Shown: positions 52,126-61,852, counted from the first letter of the stretch. The stretch: 64,000 bases of DNA from Amycolatopsis acididurans (GCF_012328925.1 NZ_JAAXLS010000002.1:372001-436000); one strand, 5' to 3'. Notes: a model not told the origin generated them from the letters alone. Numbers and translations: made by a program.

Positions 52126-52536
52126 TCATCGGGATGCCAGTGCCTTTTTCTTGAGCGAGTGGTATTCCTCGTCGTTGATCGCTCCCTCGTCGAGCAGCCG
52201 CTTGGCCTTCTCGATCTGGTCCGAGGCTCCGCCGCCGTCGCTCGTGGTCGCCACCGAGCGGACATAGTCGTCGAACTGGCTCTGCGTCGCACGAGCCTCG
52301 GCCTGCCTGCGCTCGGCCATGTGCTTGCCCTGGGTGATCAGATAGACCAGCACACCGATGAACGGGAGCACGATCACCAACACCGTCCACCCCGCCTTGG
52401 CCCAGCCCGAGATGTCGCGCCGGAACAGGTCGCCGAAGATCATGATGAGCAGCCAGAACCAGATCACCCACGCGAAGAACACCAGCATCGTCCACATGAG
52501 ATCAAGGAATGGGTAGTTTCCCTGTGCCAGGACCAT
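52126..52536 (-). CDS. SHOCT-domain membrane protein with PLDc_N-like helices
   Basis: A 136-residue protein: two membrane helices (WTMLVFFAWVIWFWLLIMIF and WTVLVIVLPFIGVLVYLI) of the PLDc_N type, a charged linker, and a C-terminal SHOCT motif (IEKAKRLLDEGAINDEEYHSL). Such proteins are widespread in actinobacteria; the role is not known. It is probably co-transcribed with the potassium channel. Confidence 0.87.
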   Translation of the reverse strand: MVLAQGNYPFLDLMWTMLVFFAWVIWFWLLIMIFGDLFRRDISGWAKAGWTVLVIVLPFIGVLVYLITQGKHMAERRQAEARATQSQFDDYVRSVATTSDGGGASDQIEKAKRLLDEGAINDEEYHSLKKKALASR

Positions 52537-52560
52537 GACTCCTCCAGTCCATCCTGCCGT

Positions 52561-53085
52561 TCAGACATCTATTCGTGCGCGGCAGCGCCACCCGACGGGC
52601 GTGCGCTCACAGCGGATTCCCTGTGGTGCCACGCTTCGTGGGACTGCGCCCACGCGCACGATCTGCGCCGTTTCCGCAGTCCCACACCGCATCCGCAGCC
52701 CTGTGTGAGTCGCCGTCGCCTCGATCCACACCGGCACCCGACCCCCGACCAGGATGCCCTCGATCACTCGCAGCAGGACGGCCCTGAGCAACTCCTCGTC
52801 CGTCACGGCCGATACCTCGAAGCTGGTGACGCCCTCCGGCATGAGCGGTCCGGGCCCGGCGAAGCTGCCGGCGAGTGCGCTCGCGGCCTCCGCGATGCAG
52901 GCCTCGCGTGTGTGCGCCCACGCCTCCAGACGCAGGTCCCCGGCATGCACGGCTCGCGGAGGCCGCGGCGCAGGGCGGCCCGGGGCGGCTACGGCGCTGG
53001 TGCGTGCATTCACGGTGCGAGCGTGCGTGTGGCGGCGATCGTGCGGCACCACCCGAACCGGGTGAGTTCTGCGCACCGCGAACAC
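52561..53085 (-). CDS. Archease-like protein
   Basis: A small protein whose core HAGDLRLEAWAHTREACIAEAASALAGSF matches the archease (DUF101) family start, followed by a beta/alpha pattern (VTDEELLRAVLLRVIEGIL). In other organisms archease activates the RNA ligase RtcB; no rtcB is visible here. The start GTG 53085 has GGAGG five bases upstream and gives 174 residues with an Arg/His-rich head; GTG 53013 would give the minimal family length of 150. The Asp and His ligand pattern cannot be fully confirmed by eye. Confidence 0.65.
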   Translation of the reverse strand: MFAVRRTHPVRVVPHDRRHTHARTVNARTSAVAAPGRPAPRPPRAVHAGDLRLEAWAHTREACIAEAASALAGSFAGPGPLMPEGVTSFEVSAVTDEELLRAVLLRVIEGILVGGRVPVWIEATATHTGLRMRCGTAETAQIVRVGAVPRSVAPQGIRCERTPVGWRCRARIDV

Positions 53086-53129
53086 GGGAGCCTCCACAGC
53101 GACGGCAAGACCGAATGGAGGTCGCGATC

Positions 53130-53750
53130 ATGATGGAGAGCAGGACCGACGGGCGTGACCCGTCCGACGTCGCGGGCCGGCTGACCCGCTCACCGGGAAG
53201 TGTGCTGACGATGGGTGTGCTCGCCCTCATCGCCGGAGTCGCGATCCTCGTGTGGCCCCACGCCACGGTGAAGGTGATCGCGGTGGTTTTCGGCATCTTC
53301 GCGTTGATCAACGGCGTGTACGGGCTGGTGTCCGCGATCGCGGGCGACGAGAGGACGAGCGGTACCCGGGTGCTGCTCGCGTTCAGCGGCGTGTTGTCAC
53401 TCGGGGTAGGCATTCTCGTGCTGCGCCATCCGTTCCAGACCATGACCGTGCTGACGGTGCTGCTCGGCCTGTTCTGGGTCATCGGCGGCGTGATCGGGCT
53501 CGTCCACGCGCTCGCGTCGCGCAGCATGCCCGGACGCGCCTGGGCCGCCGGGGCCGGGGCCGTCACCGCGATCGCGGGTGTCGTGCTGCTGGCCTACCCG
53601 TCGGTCTCGCTGACGGTGCTCGTCTGGCTGCTCGGGCTCGAACTGCTGATATCGGGAGCGGGAGTGGTCGGCTGGGGTGTCGCCGCCAGGCGCGAGCTGC
53701 GTTCCGATGCGCGTGTCGGCGCCCCGCACCCTCGGGCTCGGCACGCGTGA
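53130..53750 (+). CDS. HdeD family (DUF308) membrane protein
   Basis: A 206-residue protein with six helices arranged as three DUF308 pairs: VLTMGVLALIAGVAILVWPHATVKV, FALINGVYGLVSAIAG, FSGVLSLGVGILVLRHP, LLGLFWVIGGVIGLVHAL, VTAIAGVVLLAYPSVSL and LLGLELLISGAGVVGWG. Linked to acid or stress tolerance in enterobacteria. GGAGG at 53117-53121 points to ATG 53130 rather than ATG 53115. Confidence 0.87.
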   Translation: MMESRTDGRDPSDVAGRLTRSPGSVLTMGVLALIAGVAILVWPHATVKVIAVVFGIFALINGVYGLVSAIAGDERTSGTRVLLAFSGVLSLGVGILVLRHPFQTMTVLTVLLGLFWVIGGVIGLVHALASRSMPGRAWAAGAGAVTAIAGVVLLAYPSVSLTVLVWLLGLELLISGAGVVGWGVAARRELRSDARVGAPHPRARHA

Positions 53751-53753
53751 GGG

Positions 53754-56372
53754 TCAGCCCAGCCCGCGTTCCCGCGCGGCCACGACGGCGGCCCGCCTGT
53801 TGTTGACGCCGAGTTTCGCGTAAATCGCGCGGACGTGGGTCTTCACCGTGTTGACCGAGACCCGCAGCTCCGAGGCGACTTCGTCGAGCGGGAGCGGCAA
53901 GGTGAGCCGGGCCAGCACGGCCCGCTCGCGGCCGGTCAGAACGCCGCCGTTCGCACCGCTGCCCGTGAGCACATCCCGCACCCGCCTCGCGAAGGCGTCG
54001 ACGGCACCGAACCCGCCGATCTGGTCGAGGAGGAGCCGCCGTACCCCGGCGTCGGCGTGGCCGAACGGCCGGACGATGCCCACCGCGCTGCCGAGGGACA
54101 GTGCCGCGGCCAGAGCCGCGCGGGCCTGGGTGCGGCGGCCGCCACGCAACGCGATCGCCGCTTCCAGCAGCCGGCTCTCGACCTGGGTCATCGGCACGAG
54201 GGTCCTCGTGCCGCGTGCGCAGGTTTGACGCAGGGCTGCCGCGCTCCCGACCAAATCGCCGCGCGCGAAAGCCGTCCTGGCTTCCATGAGATGCCATTCG
54301 GCCGACCTGCCGATCCGGGCCCGGCCCCATTCCGCGGCTTCGCGCGCCACCCCGGGATGGTGCGCTCGCAGACCGCACTCGTGCTCGGCGAGTGCGGCCA
54401 CCGCGGCGAGCTCGACCGGCACCGTCCGGTCGGACAGCTCACGCCGGTTGGCCTGCAGGAGCCGTATCCCCTCAATCAGGTCACCCTTGTCGAACCGCGC
54501 GATTCCGCCGACGATCCCGGCAATGAAGCGGATGGCCGGCGGTTCCGCGCCGGCGATCGCCTCCACGGCGGCGACCGCGCCCGCCGTGTCGAGGCGCACA
54601 AGGCGGGCCAGCCCGATCAACCCCTCGGCGCAAGCCAGCCACGGAGAACGCTCCCAGCCTCCTCCGCGCGCGATTGTCAACGCCTCCTCCGACGCGGTCT
54701 CCATCCCCGCACAGTCACCGGCCAGCGCGGCCGTCCAAGCCTGCGCGACCCGGCAATGCATGAGCAGGTACTCGAGACCGTTCTCGCGGCACACCTGCTC
54801 GGTGGCGAGTAGCTGCCCGCGCGCGGCCTCGATCTCGCCCAGCGCCCCGAGCCTGATGCCCCGGTCCAGTCGTAGCCACGTCTCGCAGCCCACCGTTCGC
54901 CCCGGTGCGGTCATCGGTCGTCCCGCACGAACGGCGGCACGTCCACACGCCAACGCGTGTGCCGAGATAGTCAGTTGCCGCAGAGCGACGAGTTCGCCGT
55001 CCGGTTCACCCGGCCATATCGCCTCAACGCGTGCGATAGTGGATTCGGCGACCGCGAGCTCACCGGACTCCAGGTGCGCCAGTGCCGAGAACAACAGCAA
55101 CCGTGGGTCCTCCGCGATCACGCGGCCCGCCACCGCGGCGAGCCCACGGCGCACCAGCTCCGGCTCGCCCCGCACTAGGATCTCCGCGGCCGCGTCGTGC
55201 AGCAATGCGACCACCGTCTGCTCATCGCCTGTGTGCTCGGCGTGCTGGAGCGCCCTCATCGGCATGCCCTCAGCCGTGTACCAGGACGCGGCCCTGCGGT
55301 GCAGCACGTCCGCGAGCCCCGGCTCGTGCCTGCTCAGGTCGGCCCGCAGATACGCCCGCAGAAGAGGGTGGATGCGAAAACACTGCCGGTCCTCCCCGAA
55401 CGCGGCGACGAGCGAGCTCTCGCGTTCGAGCCCGGCGAGCACCCGGCCCGCGTCGTCCTGACCGGACAGCCACGATGCCAGGCGCGGAGTCACGTCCTCG
55501 CAGACGCTGAGCATACGCAGGAGTCTCCTGTTGTCCGGGGCGAGCCGGACGAGCACCTCCCCGGCGAAGAAGTCGGCGATGGCCCGGTCATTGCTCGCGC
55601 AGTCGGTGAGAAAGGAATCCGCGTCGTCGGTTTCGGACAGCGAACGCGCGGCCAGCCGCAGGCCGGCCGCCCAGCCGTCGGTCTGATCGACGAGCCGGCA
55701 CACCTGATCCTCCCTGAGATCGATGCCGGCCTTGCGCATGAGCTCGGCGGCCTCCTCCAGCGAGAAACGCAGCCGCTCGGCGCGCAGTTCGCTGAGCCTG
55801 CCCTCCACGCGCCAGCGCGCCAAGGGCAGGGCCGGGTCCGCGCGGGAGGCCAGCACGAGGCGGAGGTTTCTCGGCTTGTGGCGCACGAGCGTGTCCAGCA
55901 CGTGCAGGGCGGGGCCGGCGATCACCTCGTGGATGTCGTCCACGACCAAGTGCAACCGGTGCGGCAGCGCGTCGATGCCGTCGACAAGGTCTGCCAGCCT
56001 GCTGGCGACGTCGCCGTCACGTGGGGGTGCCAGCCCGCGAAGCGAGCTGTCGACCGGCACGACTTCGCAGTCCCGGATCGCGCACAGGATCGCGGCAAGT
56101 AGCCGTTCGGGACTGTCGTCTTCGCCGTCGAGGAACACCCACGCCTTGTCCGCCTTGCCCGTCCGTTCGATCCAGTCGGCGAGCAGGAGTGTCTTGCCGT
56201 AACCCGCCGGAGCGCACAGCAACGTCACGTCCCTGGCAGCCACACCGTGGGCCAGTTCTTCGCGCAGTTCCTCCCGCTCGACGAAGCGAGCGGGCACACG
56301 AGGCGGCACCAGCTTCGCATGCGGAACGCACCATCGTTGCTCACCGTGACCGAAGCCCCTGCCCTCTCCCAT
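53754..56372 (-). CDS. LuxR family large regulator (MalT/LAL-like)
   Basis: An 872-residue regulator. The N-terminal ATPase has Walker A APAGYGKTLLL near residue 55 and Walker B LHLVVDDIHEV near residue 143; DQTDGWAAGLRLAA is the MalT-type sensor region. A long TPR-like helical middle follows, and a C-terminal LuxR helix-turn-helix (LTGRERAVLARL, VNTVKTHVRAIYAKLGV) binds DNA. It activates transcription on ligand and ATP binding; the inducer is unknown. It stands in tandem with a second such gene 61 bp upstream, and its end lies 3 bp from the opposing HdeD gene. Confidence 0.9.
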   Translation of the reverse strand: MGEGRGFGHGEQRWCVPHAKLVPPRVPARFVEREELREELAHGVAARDVTLLCAPAGYGKTLLLADWIERTGKADKAWVFLDGEDDSPERLLAAILCAIRDCEVVPVDSSLRGLAPPRDGDVASRLADLVDGIDALPHRLHLVVDDIHEVIAGPALHVLDTLVRHKPRNLRLVLASRADPALPLARWRVEGRLSELRAERLRFSLEEAAELMRKAGIDLREDQVCRLVDQTDGWAAGLRLAARSLSETDDADSFLTDCASNDRAIADFFAGEVLVRLAPDNRRLLRMLSVCEDVTPRLASWLSGQDDAGRVLAGLERESSLVAAFGEDRQCFRIHPLLRAYLRADLSRHEPGLADVLHRRAASWYTAEGMPMRALQHAEHTGDEQTVVALLHDAAAEILVRGEPELVRRGLAAVAGRVIAEDPRLLLFSALAHLESGELAVAESTIARVEAIWPGEPDGELVALRQLTISAHALACGRAAVRAGRPMTAPGRTVGCETWLRLDRGIRLGALGEIEAARGQLLATEQVCRENGLEYLLMHCRVAQAWTAALAGDCAGMETASEEALTIARGGGWERSPWLACAEGLIGLARLVRLDTAGAVAAVEAIAGAEPPAIRFIAGIVGGIARFDKGDLIEGIRLLQANRRELSDRTVPVELAAVAALAEHECGLRAHHPGVAREAAEWGRARIGRSAEWHLMEARTAFARGDLVGSAAALRQTCARGTRTLVPMTQVESRLLEAAIALRGGRRTQARAALAAALSLGSAVGIVRPFGHADAGVRRLLLDQIGGFGAVDAFARRVRDVLTGSGANGGVLTGRERAVLARLTLPLPLDEVASELRVSVNTVKTHVRAIYAKLGVNNRRAAVVAARERGLG

Positions 56373-56433
56373 TTCTGTGACGGTAAGAAGCGTCGAATGG
56401 GGGCACTAGGGCCGAACGGCTCAACGACAGCCG

Positions 56434-59091
56434 TCATTCGATGAGATCGGCGTCGAGAAGTCCCTGCGCGACGGCGACCGCGACCGCGTCGCGCCGTCTG
56501 CGCACGTTCAGTTTGGTGTAAATGCCGCGGACGTGCGTTTTCACGGTGTTCGGCGACACCGTGAGATCCTCGGCGATCTCATCGATCGATCGCATCGTCG
56601 GCAGCAGTCGCAGCACGCTGCGCTCGCGCTCCGTCAGAGGGACCGGCACCGGTGGGCACCCTAGCCGTGTGCGGCGCGCGAGCACCTGCGCGGCAAACCG
56701 CTCCCCCGTACCGAGCTTGCCCAGCAGACCGGTGAGAGTCGTGATCACGTCTTGTTCCGCGAAAACCAGCGGATGCCAGATGTCAGCCGACTCGGCGAGC
56801 GTCAACGCCTTTCCCAGCAGCCGACGCGCGGTTGCGGGTGTGCCGGTCCGCGTCGCGATCTGCGTCCCGACGACGAGGCCCTCGATCTCGCTCCACTTCA
56901 GCACGGCAGGAGACGCGCCCTCCAGTAGCGGCCGCAGTACGTTGGCTGCCGAGGCATGTCTGCCCAGCGACAGCTGCGTCCTGGCCCGCATCAGCGCTAT
57001 CTCCCCCGGCGCACCGAGCACCTCCTGACTCCAGTGCAGCACTTCCCTGGCCTGCTCCCCCGCGCCGAGCTGGAGTGCGGCGCGGTGCTCCAGCACGGCG
57101 CACAGCGCGGCGTACTCGGCCGACATCGTCGCACCGCGTTCTGCCGCCCGCCGTGTCGCGCGCATGCGCTGGAGCCCCTCACGCCAGTCACCGAGTTCGA
57201 ATGCGGCCGCGCCCCGCAACGTCTCGGCGGCCAACTGAAGGTTTTCGACGATCTTCGGGCTGGATGAGGGAAGGATCCGGGCAATCCGCGCCGTGGCATC
57301 GACGCACGCACCTGGCTCACCGCGCAACAGCTCACCGAAACCCAGCAAGACCGCTACCGCGACGCCTTCCACCACGCCCTGCTGTCCGCGTGAGCCGCGC
57401 CGCTCTTCCGCCGCCCGCGCGAAGCGGGTCATGGCGCGCAGATCACCCTCGGCGGCTGCCAGCGCGGCGAGCATCGTGTGGCACCGGATCACGACGTGGT
57501 CCTGCCCCGAGTTCTCGGCACGGGCGAGGACCGCCTCGACCCGGTCACGTGCACCCCCAGGGTCGCCACCGACGAGCGCCGGGATCTCGTGCTGGAGTGC
57601 CGCGAGATCGGCCAGGCCCGTTCCGTTCGCGATGGCCGGATCGACCTCCGCGGCGGTCCGGAGGATGGCGGCGAGATCCCCCTGCACCTGAGCACGGCGT
57701 GATCGGGTCAGCTGCCACAGCACACGCACCTCGGCGGGCCGCTCCGGCGGCATGCTCGCCTGCGCCTCCGCGAGGTGGAGGTCCGCGGTGCCGACCTCGC
57801 CCGCTTCGAGATACAGGTTGGCCACCACCAAGGCCAGAAGCGGATCGGCCGCGACCGTCCGGTCGTCGAGAACACCGAAGGCCCGGCGCAGCACGCTGTG
57901 CGCACCGGAGAGGAACAGCTCGATCGCGTGGCGCCGCAGGAGCTCCTGCGTCTGGGCGGTGTCCATGGCCTGTGCCGCGTGTGCGAGCGCCTCGGCGGGG
58001 TGACCCACCGATTTCGCCCAGTCCGCGGCGAGTGCGTGCAATGCGGCCAGCCGATCCGGCTCGCGGCGGCTGAGTTCGGCGAGCAAATACGACCGCAGCA
58101 GTGCGGGCATCGCGTACTGGTTGCCTGCCCGGTCCTCGCGCACCACCATCATGGTCTGCGCGGACAACTCATGCAGCAGGCCCTCCGCGTCCGGCCGGCC
58201 GGACAGGGCCGCCGCGAGCGCCGGCGTCACCGTCGCGCGGATACTGATCGCGCGCAGAAACTCCCGCACGTCGCCAGGAAGCTGCTGGAGGAGCTCGTCT
58301 TCCAGATATTCCCGCAGGGCGCGGTCATGCCCGGCGAGGAACCCGTCGAGGCCGCCTTCGCACGCCACCGAAGCGGCCGCGAGCCGTAACCCCACCGCCC
58401 AGCCTTCGGTCTCCTCGACGAGCCTGCTCAGCGCTGCCGGGGTGACTTCGGCGCCGGTGACCGTGAACAGCGCCCGTGCCTCCGTGAACGTGAAGTTGAG
58501 CTCTTTGGCGCCGATCTCGGCGAGGTCGTCGGACAACCGCAGGCGTCCCAGCGGTAACGGCGGCGCAGCCCGGCTCGACAGGACCACGCGTAGCCCGGAA
58601 GGCCGGTGCCGCAGCAGTGTGCGCAGCCCGTGCAGCGGACGCGGGTCACGAAGCTGGTCGAGGTCGTCCAGAACCAGCGAAACCGGTTGGGGAAGCTCGT
58701 CGAGCGCGTCCACCACCTCGGCGAGGAAAGCCGGATCGGAGCTGGGGTTGTCCGGGATTTCCAGCGTCCGGACTGGACTGTCCTCCCGCAGACCAGGGTT
58801 CGTCGCGAGTGCGCTGAGCAGAACCGACCAGAACCGACGGTCGTCGTTGTCGTCGGAATCGAGTGATATCCAGGAAATCGTGCCGTCACCGGCGCGCTGC
58901 GCCCATTCCGCCAGTAGCAGCGTCTTGCCGAAGCCCGCGGGCGCGCACACCGCCGTGACGGCCGCCTCGCGGGCCCGGTCGAGCACCGAAAGCAGGCGAG
59001 GGCGCGAAACCAGATGCACAGGCAGGTCCGGCACCACGACCTTCACCCGTGGCACACGCACTCGTTCCCGTGGAGTTTCGTTGTCCGGCAT
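56434..59091 (-). CDS. LuxR family large regulator (MalT/LAL-like)
   Basis: An 885-residue paralogue of the next gene downstream, with the same layout: Walker A APAGFGKTLLL near residue 56, Walker B SLVLDDLDQL, EETEGWAVGLRLAA, a TPR-like middle and a C-terminal LuxR domain (LTERERSVLRLLPTM, PNTVKTHVRGIYTKLNV). ATG 59091 has GGGGA five bases upstream; an in-frame start at 59133 lacks a site. The head-to-tail copies suggest duplication, and they may regulate one another or the flanking membrane genes. Confidence 0.9.
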   Translation of the reverse strand: MPDNETPRERVRVPRVKVVVPDLPVHLVSRPRLLSVLDRAREAAVTAVCAPAGFGKTLLLAEWAQRAGDGTISWISLDSDDNDDRRFWSVLLSALATNPGLREDSPVRTLEIPDNPSSDPAFLAEVVDALDELPQPVSLVLDDLDQLRDPRPLHGLRTLLRHRPSGLRVVLSSRAAPPLPLGRLRLSDDLAEIGAKELNFTFTEARALFTVTGAEVTPAALSRLVEETEGWAVGLRLAAASVACEGGLDGFLAGHDRALREYLEDELLQQLPGDVREFLRAISIRATVTPALAAALSGRPDAEGLLHELSAQTMMVVREDRAGNQYAMPALLRSYLLAELSRREPDRLAALHALAADWAKSVGHPAEALAHAAQAMDTAQTQELLRRHAIELFLSGAHSVLRRAFGVLDDRTVAADPLLALVVANLYLEAGEVGTADLHLAEAQASMPPERPAEVRVLWQLTRSRRAQVQGDLAAILRTAAEVDPAIANGTGLADLAALQHEIPALVGGDPGGARDRVEAVLARAENSGQDHVVIRCHTMLAALAAAEGDLRAMTRFARAAEERRGSRGQQGVVEGVAVAVLLGFGELLRGEPGACVDATARIARILPSSSPKIVENLQLAAETLRGAAAFELGDWREGLQRMRATRRAAERGATMSAEYAALCAVLEHRAALQLGAGEQAREVLHWSQEVLGAPGEIALMRARTQLSLGRHASAANVLRPLLEGASPAVLKWSEIEGLVVGTQIATRTGTPATARRLLGKALTLAESADIWHPLVFAEQDVITTLTGLLGKLGTGERFAAQVLARRTRLGCPPVPVPLTERERSVLRLLPTMRSIDEIAEDLTVSPNTVKTHVRGIYTKLNVRRRRDAVAVAVAQGLLDADLIE

Positions 59092-59248
59092 CACGTCCCC
59101 GCTGCATTCCCCGCCATTCTTACGGGAAACCACACGCCGAGTCGCGTCCTCGCGCGCATATCACCCAGCGCGGATGAGGCGATCGGGTCCCGGGCCGCGT
59201 CCTCTGGGGACCGGCGGACTCGTCATGCCAGGCTGAGGAGGTGGTCCC

Positions 59249-59482
59249 GTGACCGGGCGCAAATACGAGTTCCGGGTCTGCGGGCGCCTCTCGGATCCGG
59301 TCCGTGAGGCCGTCGGGGAGTTCAGCGACGTCCGGATCGTCGCCGCCGAGCCGGAAACCCTCATCTACGGGACGATCGACGATCAGTCGCATCTGCACGG
59401 ATTGCTCGTATTACTGGAAAATCTCGGCTTGCACATCGTGTCCGTGCATGAGATACCCGCAATGCCCGTCGATCGGCGGTGA
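59249..59482 (+). CDS. Small conserved protein of unknown function
   Basis: A 77-residue protein, FRVCGRLSDPVREAVGEF and then TLIYGTIDDQSHLHGLLVLLENLGLHIVSVHEI, which predicts a compact alpha/beta (ACT- or ferredoxin-like) fold. Similar small proteins are common next to membrane genes in actinobacteria. GGAGG lies seven bases before GTG 59249. The next gene starts directly after its stop, so they are co-transcribed. Confidence 0.75.
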   Translation: MTGRKYEFRVCGRLSDPVREAVGEFSDVRIVAAEPETLIYGTIDDQSHLHGLLVLLENLGLHIVSVHEIPAMPVDRR

Positions 59483-60790
59483 ATGATGTCCATGACACCA
59501 TTGAGCACGGACGAACGCGCCGAACTCGAACAGCTACGCGCCGAGGTCGAGCAGTTGCGCGCCCAGCCGCCGCGGCGGCGGCGCTTCTCGTGGAAGTCGC
59601 TCGCCGCCGGAATCCTGCTCGTACTGGGCTGCGCGCTCGCGCCCCTGTCGCTGATGACCGTGTGGGTACACAACCAGGTCGCCAATACGGACCGTTTCGT
59701 CGCCACGATGAGCCCCCTCATCCGGGAACCCGCGGTACAGGCGGCGGTCACCGATCGCGTGACCGACACGGTGTTCAACTACGTCGACGTACAGGCTCTG
59801 GCCACCAACGCGGTCAACGCGCTGGCCACGCAGGGAGTGCCCCCGCAGATCACCGATCCCCTGCAAGGGCTCACCGGCCCGCTGGCGTCGAGTGTGCGCA
59901 ACTTCGTGCACGACCGGGTCGGTGAGGTCGTCGCCAGCCCGGGCGTCGCGCAGTTGTGGGACCAGACGATCCGAGTCGCACACGAGCAGATGAACGAAGT
60001 GCTCTCCGGGAACAGCAACGCGGTGGTGGTGTCCGGCGGCGAGGTGCGGCTCGACCTGGCCCCGTTCATCACGGCGGCCAAGCAGCAGCTGGTCGGCGCG
60101 GGGTTCACCGTGGCAGGCCGCATCCCCGACGTGCATCCGACCATAGCCGTCACCGACGCCACCACCTTGGAACGGGCCAAGGGCGCGTACTCGCTGCTCG
60201 ACAAGGTCGCCACCTGGCTGCCCTGGGTCGCGCTGGTCATCCTCGCACTGGGCGTGTATGTCGCCCGCAATCACCGGCGTGCCCTGATCGGGGCGGGGTT
60301 GGGGGTCGCGTTCGGGATGCTGGTGATCGCCGCGGCCCTCGTCATCACCCGGGGCGCGCTCACCGGAGCGGTGCCGCCGCGATCGACGATCGCCACCGGC
60401 GTGAGCTACGACCTCGTCGTGCGATTCCTACGCGCGGGGCTGCGCACCGTGTTCGCGGTCGGCATCGTCGTCGCGCTGGGAGCGTTCCTCGCGGGCCCGT
60501 CGGCAACGGCGGTGGGCATCCGCAAGGGCGTCACCACGAGCATCGACTGGCTGCGCCGAGGCGGTGCGCGCGCGGGTCTGCGCACCGGTCCCGTCGGGCC
60601 GTGGGTGCACGCGCACCGGACTGCCCTGCGGGCAGCCCTGGTGGCGATCGCCGTCCTGGTGTTCGTGCTGATCGATCAACCGAGTGGGCTCGACGTGCTC
60701 GTCATCGCCCTCGTGCTCCTGTTCCTGCTGGCTGTGGTGCAGTTCCTCGACCAGCCGCGGCAGGGCGCCGGCCGGGCCGGCAGCGGCTGA
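59483..60790 (+). CDS. Actinobacterial multi-pass membrane protein
   Basis: A 435-residue protein. A short coiled coil (ERAELEQLRAEVEQLRAQ) is followed by one helix (LAAGILLVLGCALAPLSLMTVWV), a large extracytoplasmic domain (about residues 65-235, VANTDRFVATMSPLIREPAVQAAV), and then four to five helices near the C-terminus with a basic loop. This is a known hypothetical family layout in actinobacteria; no function is assigned. Start ATG 59483 or ATG 59492. Confidence 0.8.
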   Translation: MMSMTPLSTDERAELEQLRAEVEQLRAQPPRRRRFSWKSLAAGILLVLGCALAPLSLMTVWVHNQVANTDRFVATMSPLIREPAVQAAVTDRVTDTVFNYVDVQALATNAVNALATQGVPPQITDPLQGLTGPLASSVRNFVHDRVGEVVASPGVAQLWDQTIRVAHEQMNEVLSGNSNAVVVSGGEVRLDLAPFITAAKQQLVGAGFTVAGRIPDVHPTIAVTDATTLERAKGAYSLLDKVATWLPWVALVILALGVYVARNHRRALIGAGLGVAFGMLVIAAALVITRGALTGAVPPRSTIATGVSYDLVVRFLRAGLRTVFAVGIVVALGAFLAGPSATAVGIRKGVTTSIDWLRRGGARAGLRTGPVGPWVHAHRTALRAALVAIAVLVFVLIDQPSGLDVLVIALVLLFLLAVVQFLDQPRQGAGRAGSG

Positions 60791-60796
60791 GGACGC

Positions 60797-61279
60797 TCAG
60801 CCGCTCGTCGGCGCCGGGGTACCGGACTGGCAGACGGCTGCCGCGTCGCGCAGAGCCGCCAGCGTGTCGCCCGCGGCCGCGCGCATGCCGGCGACGTCTA
60901 CCGGCTGCGCGGTGGCCGCGGCCTGCAGTCGTTGCAGCGCCGCCTTCGCATCGTCGAGCCGCGCGCTCGTCTGGCCGCCGATGGTGGTCCGAGCCGCGTC
61001 GATCGAAGCCGACAGCTGCGACGCCGAAGCCCGGACCTGATCGCCGGTTGCCTGCCCGCTGACGAACTGCGTGACCACCGTGACCAGTGCCTGCCCACTG
61101 ACCACGAGATCCGAGCAGACCGACCCGCCCGTCGTGGTCGTCGCGGGAGCATTGGTGGCCGGCGGCGGTGTGGCGGACACGGTGGAACCGCTTCCCCCGC
61201 TGCCCTGGCATCCGGCGACGACCGCCGCCGCCGCGACCGCCGCGACGGCGAAACTCCTGTGGCGGCGCAACTCGGTCAC
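60797..61279 (-). CDS. Putative secreted lipoprotein
   Basis: A 160-residue protein with a lipoprotein signal: basic MTELRRHRS, a hydrophobic run and the lipobox VVAGC (Cys about residue 24). A Ser/Thr/Pro-rich linker follows, then a helical domain (ASQLSASIDAARTTI, DDAKAALQRLQAAATA) with two further Cys (SVCSDL and AVCQSG) that may form a disulfide. It should be anchored to the outer face of the cytoplasmic membrane. Function unknown. Confidence 0.82.
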   Translation of the reverse strand: MTELRRHRSFAVAAVAAAAVVAGCQGSGGSGSTVSATPPPATNAPATTTTGGSVCSDLVVSGQALVTVVTQFVSGQATGDQVRASASQLSASIDAARTTIGGQTSARLDDAKAALQRLQAAATAQPVDVAGMRAAAGDTLAALRDAAAVCQSGTPAPTSG

Positions 61280-61285
61280 GATCGC

Positions 61286-61852
61286 TCACCTCCGTCGGAA
61301 CTTGCGTGTTCCCTCAGCCTGAGAACGGCGTTCTGGGCCGACCTCGTGTCGCACGGGTGAAGTCTCCGGCCGTGCGTGGGGATTCCAGTCGTAGATGACG
61401 GAAGTGCGCAGCAGCACATCTTGAACGGAACGCCGTCGCGCGCCGGCCAGCACCCACAGCAGGCCGAGCGCGAACAGTACGCACGTCACGGCACGGACCA
61501 GTGCGACCGCGACTCGAGGTGGACGCCCGTGCCGGTCGATCACGCGAAGGCCGAGCAGCTGGTCACCCAGAGTGCGCCCGGTACCGCACCAGGCCACTGT
61601 CAGATACAGCACGGCGACCCCGATCCCGGCCGGCACGATCTTGCCACTCCCCAGAACGGGAGGATGAAAACGCACCGGATCGAGCGCGAACAGCACAGCC
61701 AGCACCGCGAGGTACAGGACACCCAGCACGACCGCGACCACGCCCGCGTCCACGACGTTCGCGACGGTCCGGCTGACGATTCCCGCCGGGCGTCCCTGAT
61801 ACGCCTTCACCTCGGGAGGCAACGCGCTGAACCATGCCGGCGCGCTCCTCAC
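61286..61852 (-). CDS. RDD family membrane protein
   Basis: A 188-residue protein with the RDD pattern: IVSRTVANVVDAGVVAVVLGVLYL (Arg and Asp of the first helix), a second long helix pair, GRTLGDQLLGLRVID, and SVQDVLLRTSVIYDW at the end. Three to four membrane helices. RDD proteins are small membrane proteins of mostly unknown, perhaps ion-exchange, function. GTG 61852 overlaps the upstream stop (GTGA). Confidence 0.87.
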   Translation of the reverse strand: MRSAPAWFSALPPEVKAYQGRPAGIVSRTVANVVDAGVVAVVLGVLYLAVLAVLFALDPVRFHPPVLGSGKIVPAGIGVAVLYLTVAWCGTGRTLGDQLLGLRVIDRHGRPPRVAVALVRAVTCVLFALGLLWVLAGARRRSVQDVLLRTSVIYDWNPHARPETSPVRHEVGPERRSQAEGTRKFRRR

